NCBI RefSeq assembly: GCF_014696625.1
Contig: NZ_JACJQL010000001.1
Coordinates: forward strand, 310,001-374,000
From: Nostoc parmelioides FACHB-3921
Lineage (GTDB): Bacteria; Cyanobacteriota; Cyanobacteriia; Cyanobacteriales; Nostocaceae
Reading direction: 5' to 3'
Length of the DNA: 64,000 bases
How positions within the stretch are numbered: position 1 is the first letter of the stretch; every line of letters starts with the position of its first letter. Position numbers and translations under genes: made by a program. The notes under the pieces were generated by a model, which ran no database searches, had not been told where the DNA came from, and worked only from the letters and a program-made list of their open reading frames with translations. Positions 9,171-17,758 of the stretch are shown one piece after another.

Positions 9171-9806
9171 ATGCCAGTTGTTGCTGTTATAGATTATGAG
9201 ATGGGAAATTTGCATTCGGTTTGCAAAGGATTAGAAAAAGCGGGGGCGACTCCTATAATTACTCATTCTCATCAGGAATTAACTAAGGCCGATGCAGTCA
9301 TATTGCCGGGAGTGGGAGCATTTGACCCAGCAATGCAGAGCTTGCGATCGCGTGATTTAGAACAACCAATTAAAGATACAATCGCTTCTGGCAAACCCTT
9401 CTTAGGTATCTGTTTAGGGCTGCAAATTCTGTTTGAATCGAGTGCGGAAGGTAATCAACCAGGACTAGGAATTATCAAAGGAAAAGTGCGGCGGTTTATT
9501 TCTGAACCAGGAATTACCATTCCCCACATGGGTTGGAATCAGTTGGAATTAACCCAACCAAAAAGCATTTTGTGGGAGCATTTGCCACCCCAACCTTGGG
9601 TATATTTTGTGCATTCCTATTATGTTGACCCAAGTGAGCCTCAAGTTCGTGCTGCAACTGTTACTCACGGTACGCAAACCGTCACAGCAGCCATTGCCCA
9701 TGAAAACCTGATGGCAGTACAATTTCACCCAGAAAAATCATCAAATATTGGGCTGCAAATCCTGTCTAATTTTGTCTCCCAAGTACGGGAAAAAATAGCT
9801 GCATAA
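9171..9806 (+). CDS. hisH: Imidazole glycerol phosphate synthase subunit HisH
   Basis: 211 residues. Class I glutamine amidotransferase: N-terminal VIDYEMGNLHSV, nucleophile Cys81 in GICLGLQILFE, and the C-terminal His-x-Glu in VQFHPEKSS. HisH supplies ammonia to HisF for IGP and AICAR formation in histidine biosynthesis. An RBS (AAGGAGAAGG) lies just before the ATG. hisF is not in the window, as is usual where cyanobacterial his genes are dispersed. Confidence 0.96.
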   Translation: MPVVAVIDYEMGNLHSVCKGLEKAGATPIITHSHQELTKADAVILPGVGAFDPAMQSLRSRDLEQPIKDTIASGKPFLGICLGLQILFESSAEGNQPGLGIIKGKVRRFISEPGITIPHMGWNQLELTQPKSILWEHLPPQPWVYFVHSYYVDPSEPQVRAATVTHGTQTVTAAIAHENLMAVQFHPEKSSNIGLQILSNFVSQVREKIAA

Positions 9807-9814
9807 TATTATTT

Positions 9815-9890
9815 TGTCAGTCGTCAGTTGTCACTTGTCAGTAGACTAATGATTAATAACTAATGATTAATGACTAATGACCATTGACCA
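9815..9890. repeat. Short intergenic tandem repeats
   Basis: Alternating GTCAGT/GTCAGTTGTC units and then TAATGATTAA/TGACTAATGA units fill the gap between hisH and rsmD up to the rsmD start. No promoter can be singled out within them. Confidence 0.5.
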
Positions 9891-10445
9891 ATGAGTCTAA
9901 AAATTTACGGGAATCGCCAAATTAAAACTGTACCAGGGCAAGAAACCAGACCCACCACTGGGAGGGTGAGGGAAGCTGTTTTTAATATTTGGCAGGGAGA
10001 AATAGAAGGGTGTCGGTGGCTAGACTTGTGCGCCGGTAACGGTTCAATGGGTGCAGAGGCTTTGTGTCGAGGTGCTAGCTTGGTGGTCGGAATGGAAAAA
10101 TCAAGCCGAGCCTGTGCAATTATCCAAGAAAACTGGCAGCGTCTAGCCAATAACGAACAAAAATGGCGAGTATTGCGCGGAGATGTCCTTCAGCAGTTAA
10201 AAAACTTATCAGGGCAGCAATTCGACAGAATTTATTTTGACCCACCCTATGCTAGTGGATTATATCAGCCAGTGCTAGAGGCGATCGCTCTTCATCAATT
10301 ATTAGATCCAAATGGGGAAATAGCGATCGAACATAATCCCCAAGGATGGATAGATATATTAATTCCTAGCTGGGAAATTTGCCGCCAAAAGGTCTACGGT
10401 AACACGGCGCTTACTTTTTATCGAAGCGAGGAATTAGGGGAATAG
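9891..10445 (+). CDS. rsmD: 16S rRNA (guanine(966)-N(2))-methyltransferase RsmD
   Basis: 184 residues, full length. N-terminal TRPTTGRVREAVFN, SAM-binding motif I LDLCAGNGSMGAEAL (about 44-58) and catalytic motif IV DPPYASGLY (about 116-124) are diagnostic. It methylates G966 of 16S rRNA in the 30S subunit. It follows hisH by 84 bp of repeat DNA and may be cotranscribed with it. Confidence 0.93.
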   Translation: MSLKIYGNRQIKTVPGQETRPTTGRVREAVFNIWQGEIEGCRWLDLCAGNGSMGAEALCRGASLVVGMEKSSRACAIIQENWQRLANNEQKWRVLRGDVLQQLKNLSGQQFDRIYFDPPYASGLYQPVLEAIALHQLLDPNGEIAIEHNPQGWIDILIPSWEICRQKVYGNTALTFYRSEELGE

Positions 10446-10589
10446 AAAGTAAAAAGTAAAAAGGTAAAAGATTTTTTGACTTTTGCCTTGGATTGGGGAT
10501 TGGGGAGATGAGGAAGAATGTTTATCTAGTTTATTCCTCATACTCCCCACCCAGTAGCTAAGGCGCTTCAGCACTCAGCGCTTCAATAC

Positions 10590-10703
10590 TCAACCACCCA
10601 ACTCATTGGGGCGCTTGTATTGCTTATAGGCGGCGTAAAACAGCCCAGAGAGGGTGACAACAATCAAACCAAGAACGATGCCTGAAAGTAGGGGTTCAAC
10701 CAC
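10590..10703 (-). CDS. petG: Cytochrome b6f complex subunit V (PetG)
   Basis: A 37-codon gene starting with GTG at 10703 and ending with TGA at 10590-10592. The translation begins [14 protein letters not shown] and ends [12 protein letters not shown], matching cyanobacterial and chloroplast PetG. It has a single transmembrane helix (residues about 5-25) with a stromal-side basic tail. It is a small structural subunit needed for assembly of the b6f complex in thylakoids. An AGGAG ribosome-binding site lies about 7 bases upstream of the GTG. It is divergent from the adjacent cytochrome gene. Confidence 0.97.
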   Translation of the reverse strand: MVEPLLSGIVLGLIVVTLSGLFYAAYKQYKRPNELGG

Positions 10704-10912
10704 TTTAAAATCTCCTGTTACGATTATTCATTATTTATTTCCCGTCTTTGATTTTACCAAATTGCGGATGAATCCCGCTTCCTACAGTATTTTTAGGCGA
10801 ACCCTGGAGAGGAAAAAACTGTAGTTTATGCTTGCAGACATCATCAAGAACTTTTAAGCTATGTGTAGGAAATGAAAAATTTGAGTAAACCTAGACTTTT
10901 ACAGCACACCTT
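10704..10912. promoter_or_regulatory. Divergent promoter region petG / cytM
   Basis: 209 bp between divergent petG and the cytochrome gene. Both promoters must lie here, but no -10/-35 pair is clear enough to place. The petG Shine-Dalgarno (AGGAG on the minus strand, near 10711-10715) is the only clear element. Confidence 0.5.
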
Positions 10913-11287
10913 TTGGATAACCAGATTACTAAACCTGAAATTCTGATTCAGCGTATCGCTTTAGTGGCGCTAGTGATACTGCTAGCAATCCCTTTGGGCT
11001 TTTTTGGTGTTCAGTTGGTGAAAGCCTCTGACCCTTATGTGAAGAGTGTTCTTGCCATGAAAGGAGACCCAATACAGGGACACGCTATTTTTCAAATAAA
11101 TTGTGCTGGTTGTCATGGTTTAGAAGCGGATGGCCGAGTAGGCCCCAGCTTACAAGCAGTTTCTAAGCGTAAGTCCAAGTATGGACTAATTCACCAAGTT
11201 ATTAGCGGTGATACACCACCAATGCCGAAATTTCAGCCCAATACCCAAGAAATGGCAGACCTTTTAAGCTTTTTGGAGACTTTATAG
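10913..11287 (+). CDS. cytM: CytM-type c-type cytochrome
   Basis: 124 residues with a TTG start at 10913; no in-frame ATG is available upstream. One N-terminal hydrophobic helix (residues about 13-36) is an uncleaved anchor. The mature domain has one haem site, CAGCH, and an axial Met in PPMPKFQP. This layout (about 75-residue haem domain behind an anchor) matches cyanobacterial cytochrome cM, a low-potential cytochrome linked to stress responses and to modulation of photosynthetic and respiratory electron flow. Its proximity to petG fits an electron-transport role. A strong terminator follows at 11317. Confidence 0.85.
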   Translation: MDNQITKPEILIQRIALVALVILLAIPLGFFGVQLVKASDPYVKSVLAMKGDPIQGHAIFQINCAGCHGLEADGRVGPSLQAVSKRKSKYGLIHQVISGDTPPMPKFQPNTQEMADLLSFLETL

Positions 11288-11316
11288 CTCAATCAAGTTT
11301 AGATGCGCGCAGACCA

Positions 11317-11349
11317 AAAACCCCGATTTCTTCGAGAAATCGGGGTTTT
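11317..11349. terminator. Bidirectional intrinsic terminator
   Basis: A perfect 15-bp stem (AAAACCCCGATTTCT at 11317-11331, loop TCG, AGAAATCGGGGTTTT at 11335-11349) between cytM and the convergent response-regulator gene. It carries A and T tracts on both sides. Confidence 0.85.
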
Positions 11350-11356
11350 CTGTATC

Positions 11357-11464
11357 ATTAAATTTTATGACGACGAATTAATGATTCTAATTCGCTGGTC
11401 TGATTATCAATGACCCCAATTATGGGACTGTGAAGGGTATATCTTGTCAAGAGTTGCGATCGCT
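11357..11464. repeat. 108-bp exact direct repeat, copy 1 (TPR-gene 3' end fragment)
   Basis: Identical over 108 bp to 15404-15511, which is the 3' end of the TPR gene at 15405-16406. On the minus strand it still encodes the last 33 or so residues of that protein (SQLLTRYTLHSPIIG and onward to RRHKI stop). Upstream of the repeat the frame continues for about 30 unrelated residues (to 11555), so this is a gene fragment and not a functional gene. A diverged terminator hairpin abuts both copies. Confidence 0.9.
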
Positions 11465-11626
11465 TTAGAATCTGGGTCGCTAATTTGATGCGTATATTTG
11501 TACTAATATTTGTAGTTAAATTCTCACTAAAGGCAATTCGGCACCTGATTCTCAAGATGCTTCAGGTTCATGAGGTAATCTGCGGAAAAATATCACCGAA
11601 CGTGATAAATTCTTGAGGCTCAACAA

Positions 11627-12301
11627 TTATGTTTTAGCAGGATGAGTTAGGAATCCAGGCTGTGCAGTTGCAGAATGGGCATAAATTGCTAATTGCGCTC
11701 GATTCCGCAGGGTCAAGCGATTGAGTAGATGGGTGACATGAGTTTTTACTGTTCCTTCTGAAATAAAAAGCTGTTGTGCAATATCTCGATTCGTTAAACC
11801 TTGACCAATCAATTGCAGTACTTCTTGTTCACGGGGTGTTAATTGTCCTAGTGCGGTTGACTCTACAGGTTGGGCGGCTGAAGCCGTTGAAAATCCTGTA
11901 ATCAGTTTTTCCATTAAACCAGGAGCTAGTTGGGTGTAGCCTAATTGCACAAATCGAATCGCTTGTGCCAACTCTTCCGATGGCATATCTTTTAATAAGT
12001 ATCCCTTTGCGCCCGCCCGCATAGCATCTGCAATATACCCATCATCGTCAAATGTACTCAACACTAATACCTTGACCTGGGGATACTGTTGCGTAATCGC
12101 GCGGGTTGCCTCTCGTCCATCCATCACAGGCATTCGCACATCCATCAATACTACATCAGGCTGCAACGCTGCCACTCGTTCGATTGCCACTTCACCGTTA
12201 TTTGCAATGCCAACAACTTCTAAATCTGGCTCCAGCGATAGCATCGCCTTTAATCCTTGACAAATCAAATTCTGATCATCCACTAACAGCAGACGAATCA
12301 T
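11627..12301 (-). CDS. NarL/LuxR-family response regulator
   Basis: 224 residues when started at ATG 12301 (MIRLLLVDDQ). A longer upstream frame exists, but it would overlap the kinase gene and adds non-homologous sequence. The receiver domain has Asp8/Asp9 and the phosphoacceptor Asp54 (VLMDVRMP). The C-terminal LuxR helix-turn-helix is LTPREQEVLQLIGQGLTNRD followed by SEGTVKTHV. Its ATG overlaps the stop of the histidine kinase gene by one base, so the two are coupled. Targets are unknown; the divergent RTX gene is the nearest candidate. Confidence 0.92.
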   Translation of the reverse strand: MIRLLLVDDQNLICQGLKAMLSLEPDLEVVGIANNGEVAIERVAALQPDVVLMDVRMPVMDGREATRAITQQYPQVKVLVLSTFDDDGYIADAMRAGAKGYLLKDMPSEELAQAIRFVQLGYTQLAPGLMEKLITGFSTASAAQPVESTALGQLTPREQEVLQLIGQGLTNRDIAQQLFISEGTVKTHVTHLLNRLTLRNRAQLAIYAHSATAQPGFLTHPAKT

Positions 12302-13509
12302 TACAGACCCTCTTGTAACGGTAACTCCACTAGAATACAGCAACCAGCTTGTGATTCTGACTCGACTCGAAAACTGCCTTGAAGCGCAGCAATTCTCTCT
12401 TGCATTCCATGTAGTCCATATCCAGTAGATTTGCTCTGTGGCTGAAAACCACATCCATTATCCCGAATGCTCAGATGAATGCGATCGCTCGTTTGCATTA
12501 GCTCGAATTTTACAGCAGTGGCTTGTGCGTGTTTGCAAATATTAGTTAATGCCTCTTGTGCAACTCGGTAAATTGTTTTTGTCATCTGAGCCGGCAGAAT
12601 GGTTTGCAAACCAATGTGGACTGCAACGTGAATTCCCGTACTTTGCTCAAACTCTTTTACCAGAGAGGCGATTGCTTGTTCTAATGGCTCTTGGTCTACC
12701 ATATCTGCCCTCAAGGTATTTACCGACTGTCTTACCTCTTGCATCGCCACTTTACCCAGTCGTTGCGCCTGTTCTAAAAACGGTTTAGCTTCGCTTGGGT
12801 TGTGCTGCCACAGTTTCACCGCAGTTTGCAACTGGACATTGAGCGTCGTCAGGGCGTGTCCCAGGGAATCATGGATTTCTCTAGCAATTCGATTGCGCTC
12901 TTGAACTGCTGCTAAATCCTCAATTTGTAGGGCATACTCTCGCAACTGTTCGTGGGCTAGTGATAATTGTTCCTGGGTTCTTCGCTCTGCAATTAAGGTA
13001 CTAACTAACTGCGACACGAAAAATAACCCTAACCCAAACATCAAAAGTTCTGCTGTTTGGTGCATCCATATTTGCTGCTGTTGAGCATTCGGTAGCATCA
13101 AGGGAGTCACAGTCTGAAGATACTGAAACTGATGAACCATATACAGCAAAAGGGAGAGAGCCGCTACAATCCATCGACCAGGAGCTTCAAATAAAAAACA
13201 ACTGCGAATTAACACGATTAAATATAGTGTCGGTAGGATGTGTAGATATCCCAAAGTTGTGCCGTAAAAGATCAGACCCATTTCGAGTGCTGTATACAAA
13301 TAGCGAAACAGGGTTTTACCACGAGGCAACATCCATCCCATTACGCCCAGTGTCACCAGGATCAGAATATGCTGTACCGGCAAACTTTGACGTTGCCAAG
13401 CTTCGATGGCTGCCATCACACCACAACAGCTCAACATCGTCCATTCGGTATACAGCAGAAAGCGAAACGGCTGAGGCTGTGTTTTGAATATAGAGGCGAT
13501 CGCAGTCAT
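12301..13509 (-). CDS. NarL-type sensor histidine kinase
   Basis: 402 residues. The N-terminal half (about 20-170) holds five or six hydrophobic segments with no recognisable periplasmic sensor domain. A short coiled linker and a HisKA_3 dimerisation domain follow, with His213 in AREIHDSLGHAL. The HATPase_c domain has DNGCGF and a GYGLHGMQERI box. This is the partner of the response regulator downstream. The architecture suggests sensing within or near the membrane. The gene pair sits inside the 108-bp repeat-bracketed segment. Confidence 0.92.
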   Translation of the reverse strand: MTAIASIFKTQPQPFRFLLYTEWTMLSCCGVMAAIEAWQRQSLPVQHILILVTLGVMGWMLPRGKTLFRYLYTALEMGLIFYGTTLGYLHILPTLYLIVLIRSCFLFEAPGRWIVAALSLLLYMVHQFQYLQTVTPLMLPNAQQQQIWMHQTAELLMFGLGLFFVSQLVSTLIAERRTQEQLSLAHEQLREYALQIEDLAAVQERNRIAREIHDSLGHALTTLNVQLQTAVKLWQHNPSEAKPFLEQAQRLGKVAMQEVRQSVNTLRADMVDQEPLEQAIASLVKEFEQSTGIHVAVHIGLQTILPAQMTKTIYRVAQEALTNICKHAQATAVKFELMQTSDRIHLSIRDNGCGFQPQSKSTGYGLHGMQERIAALQGSFRVESESQAGCCILVELPLQEGL

Positions 13510-13591
13510 GACAACGGCTTCCAGTAGTTCTATTGATATATTTTCAACAAATACTACAAATGTGATTGAATTTCCAGAAAAACCTGCAAAT

Positions 13592-13640
13592 TTCTAACTT
13601 TCGTTGATGCTCTTCCCTTTGAGCATGACTAAAGTTAGAA
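13592..13640. promoter_or_regulatory. 49-bp interrupted palindrome between divergent genes
   Basis: Outer arms TTCTAACTTT (13592-13601) and AAAGTTAGAA (13631-13640) are perfectly complementary. Inner arms ATGCTC (13607-13612) and GAGCAT (13621-13626) enclose the loop TTCCCTTT. It lies 83 bp upstream of the kinase start and 178 bp upstream of the RTX start. There is no terminator-like T tract. It may be an operator for the adjacent two-component system or a transcript hairpin. Confidence 0.5.
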
Positions 13641-13817
13641 GCGATGTGGATAATTGATTGATTGCTCGCCCCCTCAAGAATGCCCATTTCGTTGATGTTG
13701 GATCACGACGTTCTTCAGATGGATTGCCTAAAGCAATTTCCTAGTATTGTGACATAGCAAATCGAAACAAATTCTTTTGATTTCGCTCGAATTTTACTTC
13801 AATCTAGGAAAAAAGAT

Positions 13818-15152
13818 ATGGCACTCATTATTGGAAAAGATGACAACGATACTCTGTTGGGTGGTGCGGATGGCGACTTTATTGTAGGATTTGCAGGCGA
13901 CGATCTGATTAATGGATTGGGTGGCAATGATCTTCTAATTGGTGGTTTTGGAAACAATATTTTGGATGGTGGAGCAGGAATTGATACTGCTAGCTATGCT
14001 GGCTCCGGTAACAACGTTGTTGCTTCATTAGAAACTAGAAAAGCTACCTTCTTTGGCGGCAGTGATTCCTACTTTAATATTGAAAACTTAGTAGGCAGTA
14101 ACAACGATGATATTTTAACGGGCGACGGTGGTGCGAATACTCTTGATGGTAGTTTTGGTAATGACCTGATCTTTGGACGTGCAGGAAACGATCGCTTGCT
14201 AGGGGGCGCAGGAAGGGATAGGCTCTACGGAGAAGCTGGCGACGATCAACTGTTGGGAGGCGATGAGGTAGATCTACTAGAAGGGGGCGATGGGGGTGAT
14301 TCGCTCAGGGGTGACAAAGGCAATGACACCATGATCGGCGGCAATGGAGATGACTCGTTTACATGGGTGGATGGCGATGGTAGTGATCTCATTCAAGGTG
14401 ACTCAGGTAATGATACCGTACTATTTAACGGTTCAGATACTCAGGGCGATCAGATTACTCTTAGCCTGGTTGGGACAGAAATTCTCTTACAACGCACCAA
14501 TCTCGTTGCTGTCACCTTGAAAACCCAGGGCATAGAAAATTTCAATGCCATTAATGGTCTGGGTGGAGATGACACATTAATAGTTAGCAATCTGAATGCA
14601 GCTAGTGGTGTCTCCTTTATTCAATTTAACGGTGGTGATGGAAACGATAGGCTGTTGGTGAGTTCTACCTCCGCAGTCTTCGCTGCTGGTGGCGGTAACG
14701 GAAATGACGTTCTTTCAGGTGGTAGCGGAAATGACTCTCTTTTTGGCGATGAAGGAAACGATTTCCTTGCAGGGGGATTTGGAGATGACACGCTCACAGG
14801 TGCTACAAGATCCAATCTCGGTCGAGGCGAAGTGGATGTACTCATAGGTGGTGCAGGTCGAGATACGTTTGTCCTGAACAACTTCTATGATGATGGCAAC
14901 TTGTTTGCAGATGGCACTGGAGATTTTGCTCGTATCATAGATTTTAGCGACGATCTCATTCGCTTGAGTGGCCCGCGCAGTAACTATGAATTGAAAACAA
15001 TTACCAATTCCCTGGCGCAAGGAAGTAGCACTCCAGATGTAGGAATCTTCAAGAACACAGGATTTTTACAGCCGCTTGAATTGATTGCGATCGTTCAGGA
15101 TGCACCCGGTACTCTCAATCTGAGCAACATAGCACAATTTAGCTTCATCTAG
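13818..15152 (+). CDS. RTX-type (haemolysin-type) calcium-binding repeat protein
   Basis: 444 residues with no N-terminal signal peptide. Many GGxGxDxLx nonapeptides occur in three blocks: about residues 8-60, 95-190 and 270-340. The C-terminal segment (ELKTITNSLAQGSSTPDVGI, then LELIAIVQD) is of the kind seen at the end of cyanobacterial RTX proteins. RTX proteins leave by type I secretion and fold on binding extracellular calcium. No dedicated ABC/HlyD pair is adjacent. A putative ribosome-binding AGGAAAAAAG precedes the ATG. The catalytic function, if any, is unknown; it may be purely structural. Confidence 0.88.
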   Translation: MALIIGKDDNDTLLGGADGDFIVGFAGDDLINGLGGNDLLIGGFGNNILDGGAGIDTASYAGSGNNVVASLETRKATFFGGSDSYFNIENLVGSNNDDILTGDGGANTLDGSFGNDLIFGRAGNDRLLGGAGRDRLYGEAGDDQLLGGDEVDLLEGGDGGDSLRGDKGNDTMIGGNGDDSFTWVDGDGSDLIQGDSGNDTVLFNGSDTQGDQITLSLVGTEILLQRTNLVAVTLKTQGIENFNAINGLGGDDTLIVSNLNAASGVSFIQFNGGDGNDRLLVSSTSAVFAAGGGNGNDVLSGGSGNDSLFGDEGNDFLAGGFGDDTLTGATRSNLGRGEVDVLIGGAGRDTFVLNNFYDDGNLFADGTGDFARIIDFSDDLIRLSGPRSNYELKTITNSLAQGSSTPDVGIFKNTGFLQPLELIAIVQDAPGTLNLSNIAQFSFI

Positions 15153-15360
15153 TTCTCAAATTCATCTAGCTCTTAGATAACTACACCGCATCGAGTCTAA
15201 ATCAGGAATGGTGTTGTGTGAGGCAAAAACACAGCACTATTTTTACGTAGTTCGTTCAACTGGAAAAAATGCGCCCCAGTTAAACACTTGTTCCAACATA
15301 AATCACTTTCTCTCGACTTGGACATCCTTGATGGTCGAATGCTTTACCTCGATAGACCCA

Positions 15361-15391
15361 AAAACCCAATTTCTGGAAGAAACTGGGTTTT
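15361..15391. terminator. Bidirectional intrinsic terminator
   Basis: AAAACCCAATTTCT (15361-15374), short loop, AGAAACTGGGTTTT (15378-15391), then further T residues. It lies between the convergent RTX and TPR genes. The stem is diverged from the one at 11317 but sits in the same position relative to the 108-bp repeat. Confidence 0.8.
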
Positions 15392-15403
15392 TTTGTATCA
15401 GCA

Positions 15404-15511
15404 ATTAAATTTTATGACGACGAATTAATGATTCTAATTCGCTGGTCTGATTATCAATGACCCCAATTATGGGACTGTGAAGGGTATATCTTGTCAAGAG
15501 TTGCGATCGCT
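15404..15511. repeat. 108-bp exact direct repeat, copy 2 (native TPR gene 3' end)
   Basis: The second copy of the repeat at 11357-11464, here in the intact 3' end of the TPR gene. Outside the repeat the two loci differ immediately on the gene-body side. Confidence 0.9.
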
Positions 15512-16406
15512 CTATTTTTAAAGTATCTATTCTCTCATACGCCGCATTCGCTATCAGGCTTTTTACCACCCCTGGCTCTACTTGGGGTTGCGTGTTTGCC
15601 AGCTGCTGATATAAGTCCTGAAGTTGAGCATCAAAATTTTTCACTGTAGGGTGTTGAGACTGGAGTCTAGCTAAATTTAATGCCCGTTCAACTTCTGTTT
15701 TAGCAATTGTGCGTAAAATATCACCAGTAGTATTCTTGGGTACTGTTACAGCTACACCCATACTTGATAGCTCATTTCTGACTTGAACCAACATCTGTTG
15801 ATATCTGGTATCCATCATTCCAGTATGAAAAACTCCATCTGCATATTGCTGCAAGAGTTTTTCTGCTATCTTGTAGTCAGCGATCGCACTTTCTTTATTC
15901 CCTAATTCTTTGTAAAGATTGGCTCTAAATAAGTATTCTTCAGCATTCAAGCTACTGTTATTACCAATTAATTGAGTTAAATCAGAAATTGCTTTTTGTT
16001 TTTCACCCAACTTTTCATAAGCTCTAGCCCTGTTCCAGTATGCACCAGTACTAAAACCCAATCTACCCGTATTTTGCCTAATCACTTCGGTATAGTCTGT
16101 CACTGCTGCTTGATAATTTCCCATTGCGGCGTAGGCGTTCGCTCGATGATAGTATGGTTCTTCAGCTTGGGGATTAAGTTTAATCGCTTGGGTGAAAGCA
16201 GCAACCGCCGCCGACAAATCTTTTTTACAGTCTTGCTGAAAGTGTCCCATACCCAAGAAGTGGTCTACAGAGTTAACATTTGGTGGGATTGGCATTTGGC
16301 AATCAGCAGAGAGACGAGAATCCGGTGTTTGTGCAAATACTAAAGGTATCGAAAAGCCCAGCAGCAAAACGGCAGACAATGTATAGGTGATGGAAGTGAA
16401 TTTCAT
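15405..16406 (-). CDS. Exported TPR-repeat protein
   Basis: 333 residues. A signal peptide (hydrophobic LSAVLLLGFSIPLVFAQ, cleavage near residue 25) is followed by four tetratricopeptide repeats at about residues 50-190 (for example AEEPYYHRANAYAAMGNYQA). A helical C-terminal region has no recognised domain. The TPRs suggest a periplasmic scaffold for protein-protein contacts. The last 108 bp are duplicated at 11357-11464. Confidence 0.8.
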   Translation of the reverse strand: MKFTSITYTLSAVLLLGFSIPLVFAQTPDSRLSADCQMPIPPNVNSVDHFLGMGHFQQDCKKDLSAAVAAFTQAIKLNPQAEEPYYHRANAYAAMGNYQAAVTDYTEVIRQNTGRLGFSTGAYWNRARAYEKLGEKQKAISDLTQLIGNNSSLNAEEYLFRANLYKELGNKESAIADYKIAEKLLQQYADGVFHTGMMDTRYQQMLVQVRNELSSMGVAVTVPKNTTGDILRTIAKTEVERALNLARLQSQHPTVKNFDAQLQDLYQQLANTQPQVEPGVVKSLIANAAYERIDTLKIERSQLLTRYTLHSPIIGVIDNQTSELESLIRRHKI

Positions 16407-16729
16407 ACTTGTTGAAGTATAGAAGTATTTTTCCTGGGGGTTGTTGAGTGTTGTGATCTACATCTGTCACTACACCTCCACAAGACCAATTTAACGGTGA
16501 CAGCAATTGATTTGCCATAAGAGTAGATCGAGGATTATCATTGATGTCTTTCAGCTAAAAGCAAATGTACTACTTACAGACAAATACGGATGATTTTCGT
16601 TAAAACTTTACATAAATTGTGTACTGTTGCTATTAATATTTTAAAGCCATAGAAGAATGTCAGACCATTACTCCTATGGGGGAACTAACTCAGCATCTAT
16701 CAACCCCAAAGCGCCAAACAGAACAGATA

Positions 16730-17458
16730 ATGACTGAAGTGCTGCAAATCGGCAACCGTACTATTCAAGCTAGTGAACTCATTCCCTTACTGGCTAATTA
16801 TCAACTTCTACCGCAATTATTACGGGAATTAATTATCGATGAGGCAATAGCAGCAGTAGAGTGTAAGCCTGAGGAGTTAGCCCAAGCTAAACAAAGGTTT
16901 TACGCCGATAAGCAGTTAGCCCAAGAAACAGACATTCAAGCATGGCTGGTACAGCAAGGTTTGAGTGCCGAACAATTAGACAATATTATCGTTCGCAAGA
17001 TCAAGCTAGAAAAATATAAGCAAGCCACATGGGGCCCAAAACTGGAATCTTATTTTTTCCAGTTGAAAGCGAAACTAGATAAAGTCATTTATTCTCTGCT
17101 GCGAACTCAAGACCCAGGACTGGCGCAAGAACTCTATTTTCGCCTGCAAGCAAAAGAACAATCCTTCGCAGAAGTAGCACAAAAATACTCCCAAGGCCCA
17201 GAGTCCCAAACTGGTGGATTAGTCGGGCCTGTTGAGCAAAGTTCACTACATCCAGCAATGGTACAAATACTTTCTAGTTGTCAACCAGGACAAATCTCAC
17301 CTCCAACGAGGATTACTGAGTGGTATGTCATTGTGCGGGTAGAAAAGTTTATCCCTGCACAACTAGATGAACCGATGAAAGCACGCCTACTCAACGAATT
17401 GTTTGAGGGTTGGATGCAGGAACAGCAAAGGCAAGTAAATATAATTCCGTCCGCTTAA
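16730..17458 (+). CDS. PpiC/parvulin-type peptidylprolyl isomerase
   Basis: 242 residues from ATG 16730 (MTEVLQIGNRTI). An in-frame ATG at 16676 would add 18 residues that look non-conserved; neither start has a clear RBS. The N-terminal helical SurA-like region (residues 1-110) precedes a parvulin domain (about 110-215) with SFAEVAQKYSQGPESQTGGL. No signal peptide is present, so it is probably cytoplasmic. In cyanobacteria such proteins often accompany type I secretion genes. The nearest such genes here are the lanthipeptide exporter at 30.8 kb and the RTX substrate at 13.8 kb, so a chaperone role in secretion is inference. Confidence 0.8.
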   Translation: MTEVLQIGNRTIQASELIPLLANYQLLPQLLRELIIDEAIAAVECKPEELAQAKQRFYADKQLAQETDIQAWLVQQGLSAEQLDNIIVRKIKLEKYKQATWGPKLESYFFQLKAKLDKVIYSLLRTQDPGLAQELYFRLQAKEQSFAEVAQKYSQGPESQTGGLVGPVEQSSLHPAMVQILSSCQPGQISPPTRITEWYVIVRVEKFIPAQLDEPMKARLLNELFEGWMQEQQRQVNIIPSA

Positions 17459-17758
17459 TTTTAGTAGTTCGCCCACCCAAAATTGGGGCAGAAAAGGTAT
17501 AGGGTGTATTTATCAGTCATAAGTAATGGATAAGGTGATATGCACCTAAATCAAATACTCTTGCGTCAGGGCTGTCCATAGTCAAGAGTCCAGAGTTAAA
17601 GGCTAGCTTGGACTGTGGACTTTGGACTTTTGACAACCTGAGTGCGAAATATACAATTTAAATGCGTAACAGCTTATTTACTTCATTACTCGTTCGGTAT
17701 TAGTAGATAACCTGCTGTACTAAAGTTAAGTTAGATTGCCATATTTAGGGTACTGACG
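17459..17758. other. Intergenic region upstream of CHAT-CHASE2 gene
   Basis: 300 bp without a gene. It contains an imperfect inverted repeat rich in GGACTTTGGACTTT/AGAGTCCAGAG (about 17583-17633), a type of dispersed repeat. The promoter of the downstream CHAT-CHASE2 gene is expected here but cannot be placed. Confidence 0.4.

Noticed and set aside
11358..11555. A 65-codon gene on the minus strand
   Set aside because: Half of it is the duplicated TPR-gene 3' end and the rest has no similarity to anything; treated as a fragment.
14621..15020. Minus-strand frames inside the RTX gene
   Set aside because: Regular GGxGxD repeat codons produce long antisense frames; the plus strand has the recognisable repeats and a good start.
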